Part shown: positions 42,841-53,359 of the stretch, one piece after another
Position numbering within the stretch: the stretch's first letter is position 1
Layout: each line of letters begins with the position of its first letter
Source of the DNA: Diadema setosum
Lineage: Eukaryota; Echinodermata; Echinoidea; Diadematoida; Diadematidae
Length of the DNA stretch: 64,000 bases
Reading direction: 5' to 3'
Assembly: GCA_033980235.1 (NCBI GenBank)
Contig: CM067079.1
Span: forward strand, 29,724,147 to 29,788,146
Notes under the pieces: model-generated
Database searches by the model: none
What the model saw: the letters and a program-made list of their open reading frames with translations, nothing else
What the model was told of the DNA's origin: nothing
Program-made: the position numbers and the translations under genes

Positions 42841-45462
42841 CTTCTTTGAAAATTATGTGAAATATTGTAGAAATTGTGAAGGAAAAACTGCGTCTACAGA
42901 GGTGTTGTCGAGTCGAATACTGAAAGTTGTGTGAGAAAGTCCTGCGATGCAGTCATGCTTCCATAGGCGGCAAGTGGCGCCGAATGGCGGAAACCAAGTG
43001 GTATTTGGCGGAAACCAAGTGGTATTTGGCGCGAAATAGTCACCAATCAGGTGCCGTTTGGCTCGCGCCACTGTTGGTTTGGAGCGCTTTGGCGCGGACT
43101 ATCCGCCTTTGTAGCGCCAAGTGGCGCCACGTGGCGCAAAATCTCATTGGCGCAACGTGGCGCGCGCCATAACATTCCAGTGGATTCCAATAGGCGGATT
43201 GTTTGCGACATTTGGTGCCACTTGGTGGACACTTCGCGCTGAAAGTGGCGCGACGAAGATTTCAAACATTTTGAAATTTTCTTGCCGCCAAACTCAATTT
43301 TTGCCGCCGTTACGGGCCACCGCGCGCCAGTTGGGAGGCAGTTTGAGCCACTGCACGCCACTAAGCACGTTATTGGCGACACTAGGCGCCACAGCAAATT
43401 GCATTGGCGCGAACTGGCGCGAACTGGCGCCGGCCCAGTGGACTCCTAGCATCACATACCCGCCTTCTTCAAGACATTCTCCTTCTTCCCCTGACCATCG
43501 AGGCACACGACAGCTGCTTTATCTTTTACTGTCAGTTTCCCCGTGGTATGAAAGGAGAATAATTGGTAGGGTTTATACCCATCACACATTATTTCCCTGA
43601 CTGCCATACCTCCCTGTGGGGTAAATACCCGGATCTTCTGGAGATTCGTATAACCCACGAGGATATTATCATCTCTTAACACGGTGAGACCACCAATTCC
43701 TCCTTCATCATAACTTAGAGTCTCGAACGTGACGTCGAGCTTCTCCCACTGTGCAGTGAAGAGTGCAATCGTGTTCCTTATATCACGTACAACACTTCGA
43801 CCATCAGATAGGAATCCAATGCCCATGACACGGACATCCTTCAGCACAGTTTGCTGTAACTCACCGTCAGGGGAGTAGAGATGGATTCCGCGTTTGAACG
43901 TTCCCACTGCCATCTTACCGTCTGGAGCACGAGTGACACAGATCATGCTGTGTTTGCTAGGGAGCTCTACGTCTGCTTTGACATCCCACGTGTAACCACC
44001 CAGCTCTCCAAGACGAAGTTCATTGACCTTCGCTTCTTTACGGAATGAAATCTTTTCAGCTCGTTCTGCCACACCTTTCGGTGATTGGTCGTCAGGATCA
44101 TCTCGTTCCAGGAAGCTCTTCAAGTTCTCGCATAACGTGTCGTGTGCAAACAAGGCGTCTTTCTCTAGCGGTACCTTCATACCGTTAGTTACCAGCTCTT
44201 CCATAGCGTTAACGTTACTGAATATTTGGCGACTCTCTTCCTCCATAGTTTGTAATTCCTTCTCGAATTTTTCAGACAATCGTTTCACTTGACATTTCAG
44301 GGTCTCTCTTCTGGTTGACAATAGTTGCATGTATTCCTTGTATGTCTTGTCGATGTCATTATTGAGTCTTCTCATCATGTTTGTTATTTCATCACGCTGT
44401 GTCTTTATGAAATCGATATGATTTTCAATGATTGTTTTCTTTGATTTTGCTCTGTCTTGTAACTTCTTGATATTTTCCTTCAAATTCTCCTCATGGATAG
44501 CTGCCTCTTCGATCTGATGCCCTGCTTGTAAGTGCCTTACTATCCCACGCTTGCTGCAAATGTACTCCCGACATTTTGTACAGAAATACTCCTCATCATC
44601 GTTAGGATGTTTCTTACACTTCCGTCGCCTCTCAAGAGAAATTTTTCCAGAGAGCACGTCACTCATGGCCACCACTTCGTGGTTGGAGACCAGTTTCCAG
44701 TTCGTGTGGCCTTTCTCACACGATTCACACATGTATTTCCCACAGTCCTGACAGTAGGACACAGCTGGCTGCTTTTCGTCCGTCTCACAAACTGTACAAA
44801 CTGGATTCTTGGTTTTCACTTCGTCCACGAGAGAATTCACTGGTGCGTTTGTTTGTAACTTACTCACATCTCCACTTGGAATGGGCGTTTCTTTCCTGCA
44901 TATGGGACATGCTATATTTTTTCGGCTGGACTGAGTTTGAAAGATTTGTTGCAAGCAGTCTTTGCAGAAGATGTGAGAACACGTCAGTGATTTAGGTTGG
45001 ACGAAAAGTGTCAGGCAGATAGGACACTCCAGATTCTGGCTGCTGATTTGATGAAACGTTGCCATGGTGTCCCTCTATGTCCTATAATAGCATAAGAACC
45101 ACACAGCGGTAAACAGAAATATGAATTCTCATTTATCAAAGACATAGAAAAGTTGATATTCTGTCGAAGCACGATGTTAAAATTTATGCACTCTTAAGAT
45201 AAAACTAAGTAATAAATGAAGCACAATTTAAAAGACGTGTGAATATTGTTATCATGTTGCTAAGTATAGTTTATATCCGGGTTTCAAAGATTGATTTATG
45301 ATGGTTCATTTGATTGGAGGAGATCACACTAACTAGTTGTCTGGTGAGAATGTCATGGGATGGGTAGACTTAGAATAAAGTCGGACACTTGTTCATATCC
45401 TGAAGGAACGATAGTCTAAAAAAAAAACAACAACAACAACACTCATCATATTTTGATTAACA

Positions 45463-45675
45463 CGTATCCGGGCAATTACCCCCAGAGGGCAACTAACCCC
45501 CCCCCCCCCCCCCGGCTAAACACTGGTTAGTGGTAAGGTTAAGAGTTAAGATTAGGGTATGGGTTATGTTTAGGGTTAGGAGCTAGGTTAGGGCAAGGAT
45601 TAAGTTTTAGGATTAGGATTAGGGCCAGGGGAAAGGTCCTGGGTAATTGCCCAGGGGGTAATTACCCTAGACCCC
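45463..45675. mobile_element. Short element with telomere-like repeats, copy 2
   Basis: Same structure as the copy at 11069: GGGCAATTACCCCC at the left, its inverse at the right, and GGTTAG/TTAGGG-like units between. Shorter C run. Same position relative to its TRIM gene, so it was inherited with the duplication. Confidence 0.65.
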
Positions 45676-47359
45676 TTTGTGGCACTGAATGAGACTACCC
45701 TGCATGCTTTTAAAGGAGACTTAATAAATAAACAAACAAATAAATAAATAAATAAATAAATAAATGATCATGGATTAATAAATAAATAAATGATCATGGA
45801 TTATTTGTAAAAAAAAAGAAACAAAATACGTGACAGGCATGCACAATATTCAGTAGCCCTCGCAAAGTGTGTCGATATTGTTTCGTATGCTTACCAAGTA
45901 TCAGCTAGCTGCACTTCCGGGTGTAATATTGCCGATATCTGTCTGGCTCCGAAACAAATTTAGGCATGAGATCACTTCAATATCTATTGTTCAGCCTGTA
46001 GGAAGGTGTGAACACATGTAAGATTACATGTAGTCTTACTTTTTACTGGACCCAGCAAAATCCTGAGAGTTTGATTGAGGACAGAGAGATACACATTGCG
46101 TAGTGCGCACAAAATGGCCGGGCGATTCGTGCAGCTTTAGAGAGGTGTTTGTATTCTTTGCGAACTTTCACCTGATCGCTTCCGGGAAGCGGGTTTTCCC
46201 ATATCTCAAACACTGTGTCTAACTGAAAATCACAGAACATAATGATTAACCATTACCATAGTATCATCAACACGTCGAGGATATACTTTCCATCAAAAAG
46301 CATTATATATAACGTTATTTATTCATATATTTTTGACGTTTTTCATACGCAAGGAATGTTCGTTTTTCCGAAAACGAGAACAAGGTGTGTACAAACGAAC
46401 TTTCGGAATTTCGAAACTTATTTTTATTTCTTATTGACGAATCTCAGAATTATATTAAACTACAACCAATGATAATTATACATCAAAATTTAATATCATA
46501 TACCAGTTATCATGCAACACAGAAGACGGCTCTTGTGTATGGTCCTTCTCTCTCTCTCTCTTTTTCTTTCTCTTTAATGGCTACAGTCACATTGTGAACA
46601 TTTTGAATATTGTGACCTTCCTTGCTGTTTGAACACATTGTCTAAAATTTGATGAAAGCAAAAACATGCAGGAGTCTTCACATACGCCTGCTTGACTGAA
46701 CATATTATATGTATAATATGCACATTATGGTTATTCTGTTTTGTACTGGGGGTAGATTGGTAGGTTAAAAACATGATGAATTTAGTTCAGCTAATTCAAG
46801 CATTATTATTTTTTTTTTTTTTAGTTACTGCAGGTTTTGAGAAATGTTGTATTCTCAAGGGAGTGTCAGGGAGTTTCTATAATGAAGCAGATATTGATTA
46901 ATTTGACCGAGCTGATCAAATTTGATGTAATTTTTCGATATTCAATATGATCAGCAAAAAAAAAAAGAAGAAGAAGGTATGTTTTAAACAAAAAGAAGGT
47001 GATTCAGCAGGACAAGTTTTTGTGTAATGAGGCAGATGGATTGGCTTCATTAGGTTGATCAAGATAGCTTTTTCTGAGAGTCATGTAGAATTTAATGTAA
47101 TTTCTTTTACACATGGTATAATCTAAAAAAATAACAATCCAGAATATATTATACATTATGTTGTGAAAAAAAAAAATGACTTATCAGCACAAGATAGGAT
47201 ACGGCTGCTTATTTTTGTTCATATTAATTTCGTTGCTAACATTGACCTGATATTGAATGAAATTCATATAAAGAATATCATAAAACAAAAAGTGTTTTGT
47301 GTGTGCATGTATGTGTGTGTGTATGGTCATGCATGAAAGACGTTTGGTGTGATACTTGC

Positions 47360-47514
47360 CTGTGAGCAGCAGTCAAAATCATGGTGTCTTGATGCTTAGA
47401 AAATGACGCATGAAGAAAAGATGATTTCATCAAATCCCAGGCTCATATAGAAACAACGCGACAATAAAAGACACTACTTGACTTTTTTCTTTTAAATACA
47501 TCGCTTTATATCTC
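47360..47514 (-). promoter_or_regulatory. Candidate promoter and first exon of TRIM copy 3, donor altered
   Basis: The site equivalent to the unit-1 donor reads CACAG/GCAAGTATC, a GC-type donor that is sometimes used. The TATA-like stretch is GATATAAAGCGATG at about 47499-47514. The TTTGCACATGCAAA palindrome is kept near 47584. Confidence 0.35.
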
Positions 47515-49109
47515 ATTTTCTTTCTGGTCTACCCCCTCTTTCTCTCTCACTGCTGAAAGAACTCAATTCTATTTATAGTTGTTTTGCACATGCAAAAAAC
47601 TCCTTGTTTATTTTCAAAGACTTCCACCACCTGGCTGAATACTTACATTATTATAATCGATTCTCAACAGATGACTATACTTCTGTATCATTTCGCTATC
47701 TCTCTCTTTTTCTCTTTCTCTCTCTCTTTCTGTCAATGTACGTATCTATACATCTATTTATATTTCTCTCATACAGCCTGTTAATAACTCTTATTCCTCT
47801 TGAAAACTAATATGATATTCCCAGGACTCTCGGAAGTGGTTTGACTTCATACACACCTTTTGTTGTAATTTCGCGTCTTTGGGGAGTTAACGAGAGTGCG
47901 CTCGTATGGAATTCGCGGACACAAGGGACAAAAAATTACAGTAACAGATTCTACAATGTCTGTTTCTGATCTTTTCCCCTTTTTTGACAATTTCAACCTA
48001 CGGGAAGACACAACAACAACAAAAACGACAAGAAAAAGCAAGTTAAAGTCATCACAGATTTTTCTGTCGGTTCATGGAATATGACAAGCGACTTCCAATT
48101 ATTGGAAAACGAGGAACACAATATTTAAAGAGTCAAACGCGAAAACCGATGTATTCATTTTCACCAACTCGAATCATTTAAGGCAGAAGCTGTGGAAAAG
48201 CAAAATAACTAATTGAACAGTAAGTTATAATTATGATAATATATTCCAATATTTTTATCGTTATGTTACCGGTGCAGTTTCATTAAGTATATTATTTAAA
48301 TTTATCTCTATTCATTTCGATGATGACTTAGTGTACAAATTGTACATTGAAAATGACCTTTATCTGTTTTTGTACTTAACTCTTCATTTCATTGTAACTC
48401 AATTTGGAAATAGCAGCGAAAATAGAGACCATCATTCGTAAACGTTTCTCGGCACTCACAAATGATCAAACTATACTGTAAAAGTCATCGTGAAAGCAAA
48501 TCAACCGAATATTATCAAGGCGCTGATGGCTATAAGGCAACAAATAGTATACGTCAATTTGCTTTTATTTCCTAATCAAGACAATAGCGTCATCATTATT
48601 ATGCCACACGAAATGTTGTACCAACTATTTTTATCTTAAAACGATTATTGACGGAATCTTACATTTTACTCTAAACGTAGAAGCAAGAATGTATACAAAA
48701 GAGCTATTAATGTTTGCGTACACACTGGTGAATTGCTGTGTGTACAGTTATATACGGACTAGTTAGATACGCGATGCAATTTAGACATGAACTTCACTCG
48801 ATCGTAGTTGGGAGGATAAGTGATCTTTATTGGCGAATCTTTCTGACATAATACATGAATGTACAAGCAGTTGCATAGAGGTTTGATCGTGTTAATCTTA
48901 GGATGAGGGACGAGGTGTAGTGGTCAGTCTTACTTGGAAAGTGGTCAACGATATTTATGTGAGATCATTGGTCAAGAGGAAGTGATGGACAGTCGTGACA
49001 GAATGTGTACGTGCTGGCGTGAGATTGATGAAGATTGAAAGGAAAAAAAACGGACATAGGTGGCGTCATTATGATTGAATCATACCGTTCAGTGGTCAGT
49101 GGAGATTAC

Positions 49110-51140
49110 ACCAGGGCCTTGTTTCATAAGGCTGTTCGTAAAGTTATGCACGATCAGTGTGTGCGACTTTGTATTGGTTTGATGATGCACGGTAATAAAT
49201 GCAATATAACATCTAAATCATGTATCATTAATTTCTAATCACAGTATAATTAGTCCACAGAAGTTCTCATTTTGTCTTGACTAGCGGGATAATATCATTA
49301 TTATGTTAAGCGAGCTGTATACAGGAATGAACTACAATGCTAATTATTAACATTGATGGGTACGAACAGTTAACAAGTTGCATGCTGTTATCTATGATAC
49401 AAGTGACACTACATTTTATATAATACAATAGTTGACCCAAATACTCTCAAAGATCAACATATGAGTTGAGCTGAGTTTAAAAAAAGCTTGCTATTAGCTA
49501 TATGATGTTTTTTTTTTCAGCAAGGTCGTGAAATAATAGCGTGGAACAAAAATACAATATAGAAATCATATAATGAAGATAAAAAGATACAAATATAAGA
49601 CAACAAACCAAGAAAAAAAAACACTGTAAAAACAAAACAAAAAAGGGTCACGTAGTTAAGTACAGACAGATGATAAAACAAACAAACAGCATATGACAAG
49701 GAAGTGAGAAACGGTAATTACTAGCCGTGTTTCAGAGAGAGAAGTAAAGAGGGCAGAGAAAAAGACGGCACATAATGAATGTAACGAGGTATGGATGGAT
49801 GTACAGATTTCTTTTGTTTAAGACAATTGGGAAGATATGGAAAATCGCAATGAAACACTTAAACTTCGTTTAGACAAAAATCAATACAAGCACGTAATGC
49901 ATAAATGTAACATCTAAATCATGTATCATTACTTTCTAATCATGATATAATTAGTCAACAGAAGTTCGAATTTTGTCTTGATAAGCGTGATGATATGATT
50001 ATCATGTTAAGCGAGCTGTACAGGAATAAACTATACGATGCTAATTATTAACATCGATGGGTACGAACAAAGTCTATATACAGTGCACTCCCGTTATACC
50101 GAAATGCTCGGGACCGGCAGTTTTCTTTCGTTATAACCGAACAAATACAATAAAACGAAAATAAGGAAACCGCGTATTTATATATATCAAATCCTGTTTG
50201 CTGAATAGTCATCATACACTAGAAAGCTATGTGAAATGTGATGGGATAACTGTATTACAATAATAAACGCAAGTTCCCCTCAGAAACTGTGCGTGACACA
50301 AGGAGCGAACTCAAAGTGGTGTGAAGCGTTCACCCATGCAGAGACGTTTTATGCTTGTTCCGCTACGTATTTTCGAAAGCAATTCGCATTTCGTTATAAC
50401 GGAGAACATTTCTTTTGTTTTTCTTTGTCTGTGGCGCTCGGAAAAGACTTCGTTATAACGGAAATTTCGCTATAACCGTGTTCGTTATAAGCGAATTTTG
50501 TACCATAGACTTTAATGGTGATAATTTGGGACCAGAAGATTTACCTAGTTATAACGAAATTTCGTTATAACCGTGTTCGTTGTAACGGGAGTGCACTTTA
50601 CCAGCAATAAACAACGTGCTGTAATCTATGATAAAAGTGATATTAGTGACATTATATACACGATAGCTGACCCACACTTTTTTTTTCCAAGATCAACATA
50701 CATGACATACAAGTTTCATTTTTTTTTTTCATTTCATTTCATTTTCAACAACGCAAAAGTATTTTATACACAAAATAACACAGTATCAATACAAAGTAGT
50801 AACATAGAAAAATACGTGAAATTAACAATATGATAAGCATCATAAAAACAGATGAATTAAATTAAATTTAAAGTTTCAGGAAATGGAGGAGACATAGAGA
50901 CACTTCTCCCCGTGGACAAAATAAGCTGAGCGGAGTTCACTTATTTAACCATGGTATAAATCTTGCTATCACGTAAGAGCTGTTTTTTGATAACAAAACA
51001 TAGAAATCATACAATGAAGTGAATCCAAGTTAAAAGCTACAAAATTAAGAGAAAAATCCTAGAAAAAAAAAACTCTGCACAAAAAAAAAAGAGCCACGCA
51101 GTATAAGTTCAGACAGATGATAAAACAAATGAGCAACATA
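49110..51140. repeat. Subrepeat array in unit 3
   Basis: Equivalent of the array at 26090-28690 but with about two and a half repeats (landmark TTTCTAATCA near 49230 and 49935). The last repeat is interrupted by the MITE at 50081-50598. Confidence 0.65.
50081..50598. mobile_element. 518-bp TA-flanked MITE (Tc1/mariner or pogo type)
   Basis: Begins CAGTGCACTCCCGTTATA and ends TGTAACGGGAGTGCACTT, the inverse with small changes. TA is duplicated on both sides. The equivalent place in unit 1 reads AAGTCTACTACCAGCAAT without an insert, which proves the boundaries. The interior repeats TTCGTTATAACGAAAT-like dyads in both orientations. No transposase. Confidence 0.85.
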
Positions 51141-52135
51141 TGACAAGGTAGTGAGAAATGGTAATTACTGACCATAGAAGAAATCATAAATAAGGTCGAT
51201 TGATTTACAAAGGAAATGTGAGAAAATCCTTTTAAGAATGCGGTAATTGACGCTATGGATCTTGTTTCTGTTGTTGATGTGATGCTTCATTATGATTTCA
51301 TTTACATATTTTTAAATAAGCTATGACTTCTCATTGAATGGGTCAAATTGGTCTCAGTCCTACCTTTGCCGATTTGGTTATGCAATAAATCGTAGATATT
51401 AATCATACATATATTTTTTTTTTTCTAATTTCAATGTATACGAAGGGGTATATCAAGACACTTCAGTTAATCTCTGTCCTCTTAGTGTTGTTCATTTGCA
51501 GCTTCTCGCTCATATTTGGTGCATCATAATATCAGCGATTCATCACCTCAAACTCCCCCGTTACAAATGACGTCAGTTTATTTACAAAAAGAAAAATGAG
51601 CTATGGGAGCATTGAACATCAGCAACTTAAAATACACATCGTAAAGAAAATGAAGAAAAAGGGAGAGGGAGAGGAGGAGACATAAGGAGAAGCTGATAGA
51701 AGTTTGTTATGGTTGTTTGGGGCACGGAAAAATGACAAGGAATAATCAGACATACGTTAATTTCATTTGGATGATCTCCTGTGCGACCATTTCACCAAAA
51801 TTCTGGTAAAATTCTCTAAAATACTCTCTTCCACTAAAGCAGTGTTTTGGTTTGTTTGTTTGTTTTTTGGTGCAGAGCAAAATAAATGTCATCCCTTATG
51901 ACTATAACACCTGCTTTTCTTACTTTTTCTTATTTACGTCTTAGTTGCGTCAGTGTAGGGCAATTTGTCAATCAGTTGCAACAGCTATACTTTGTTTTAA
52001 AAATAATGATGGATATTATTTGTCACTGTTCCCTGGCTGATAAAGGCAGCGTGTTTGCATGCCATGCATGCGATAAGTTTTCGGATCCATTATATGAATT
52101 ATTTTCTGAATGCCGATGAAGCAGAAAATCGCTGT

Positions 52136-52180
52136 TTGATTTGATTTGATTTGATTTTATTTTATTGGTTCCTCTAATAT
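52136..52180 (-). mobile_element. 45-bp insertion resembling a non-LTR 3' tail
   Basis: Units 1 and 2 read GAAAATCGCT(C/G)TTCACT without a break. Unit 4 has 45 extra bases that, on the minus strand, read AACCAATAAAATAAAATC followed by AAATC repeats. AATAAA plus a 5-bp tandem repeat is the shape of a retrotransposon 3' end. Only the last few dozen bases would have been copied. No clear target duplication. Confidence 0.45.
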
Positions 52181-53359
52181 TCACTCTCATATTATTTCAT
52201 ATTAGTCCCAATATGCGATGTGACTTTCTGGGTTCAAAAACACAGCTACACTTATACCAGTCACACAAAATAATACCTAAAATATAACCTCACTCAATAG
52301 ATCATTGAGCACACTAACCTCTAAATACAAACAGATCAAGAGGCAAAATAATATGATTCAATATCACGAATAATGGCGTATAAAGTATATCTCCTATGAG
52401 ATCAAACAGGGCAATGTATATCAAAGGCAAACCAGGAAGATGGAGGGTACTAGTTTGCTTGGTAACGTCCAGAATATTTGAAATATTATTGTGGTAACTG
52501 GTGTTGAGCAGAGTTACATGTAACTGCATGAATAAACTGCCTAAATTACACTAACAACATTGAACAATACTGGTCACTTGGCCAGACCCGTTTCTGTGGC
52601 TTGTCAGGTTTTCGGTTTTAGTTTTGTTACAGCGAACCTTGAACCTGATAACAAGTTTGTTTGTTTTTCTGTTCGTTATCACATTTTTAACTGAAAATCA
52701 AAGCAAGGTGTTATGGGTTGCATGTTAGGTTTTCATGAAACTGAGGCTTCTGTAAACGAATTCATCAAACGAACTTTTTTTTTTTTTAATCTCACTGCAT
52801 TTCATTTCAGTAATGGCAAGTATGTGAAGCTCCAAAACCACAATCATGAATATTGTAACTTGCTTGTGAATTAATGATGGTCAGACTTGTGATATTCAAA
52901 GTGGAGTAGACTGTGATGTCACATACTATAAAAAACTATGCCGTTTGTTTAGAACCAACTGAGGGACGCTCATATTCAAACATATACAGAGTTTCGTCGC
53001 AAAATGGGGTAAGTGGCAATTCTAAAAAGTAATGATGATAAATAAAGTAAGCCCATAATCATCTCATAGAACAAAATCACACCTTTCCAGTGATACCCTA
53101 TACATGTAAATTAAAAAGAAATAAAGTAATGATGTGAAATTATGACTTATATTCCTTTAATTGTTTTGATTTTTAGCAGCTTTAATAGTAAATATCTAAA
53201 CTTTAACAAGAATGGAATTGGCTCATTTTGCGATAAAACTCTTCAAATAAGTAACAAGGAACAATTGGACCAGGCGTATAAGTCTATGTTCACTTAGAAT
53301 ATCGCACCCAGGAATTCATTTTCCCGAACATGCTACTGCAGAACCATTCACATTTCACG

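Larger units (their letters stand above)
41383..43451. mobile_element. PIF/Harbinger DNA transposon, internally deleted
   Basis: Inverted ends of about 48 bp begin TGCTAGGAGTCCACTGGG and end with the inverse. The element is flanked by TAA (41380-41382) and TCA (43452-43454), the 3-bp duplication of the superfamily with one change. It carries a plus-strand transposase remnant and a minus-strand partner ORF that meet near 42610. The subterminal regions are crowded with GGCGCC, TTGGCGCG and GTGGCGC motifs in both orientations, so the element is much more GC- and CpG-rich than its host DNA. Confidence 0.9.
41143..45065 (-). pseudogene. TRIM copy 3, split by a Harbinger element
   Basis: The 5' part (45065 down to 43452) is open for 537 codons: RING, B-boxes, coiled coil and most of the propeller, ending KKAGM then TGA. 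The 3' part (41379 down to 41143) keeps the last 78 codons, starting at AFPAVCRDD. The 2069-bp insert sits at one codon, which paralogues fill with Phe or Thr. The TGA stop is the changed copy of the 3-bp target duplication (TCA for TAA on the plus strand). Both flanks are otherwise open, so the break is recent. It also lacks a B-box 2 ligand: CSKRG in place of CSKCG at residue 173. A truncated protein with an incomplete propeller could still be made. Closest relative: copy 1. Confidence 0.9.
40441..52069. repeat. TRIM duplication unit 3 (A type), TRIM gene disrupted
   Basis: Starts at the deletion junction (CACCTTGATCCTGATAAC) and runs to the next GCGATAAGTTTTCGG landmark. Holds the TRIM3 pseudogene with its Harbinger insert, an A-type 5' flank with the telomere-like element, the common flank, the variant first exon, a shortened subrepeat array and the MITE at 50081. 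Confidence 0.85.

Noticed and set aside
51886..52119. Frame ending in a CDKFSDPLYELFSECR-like sequence, repeated near 7624 and 29564
   Set aside because: The reading frame differs between units (upstream indels), and no start or domain is shared. It is probably just conserved flank.
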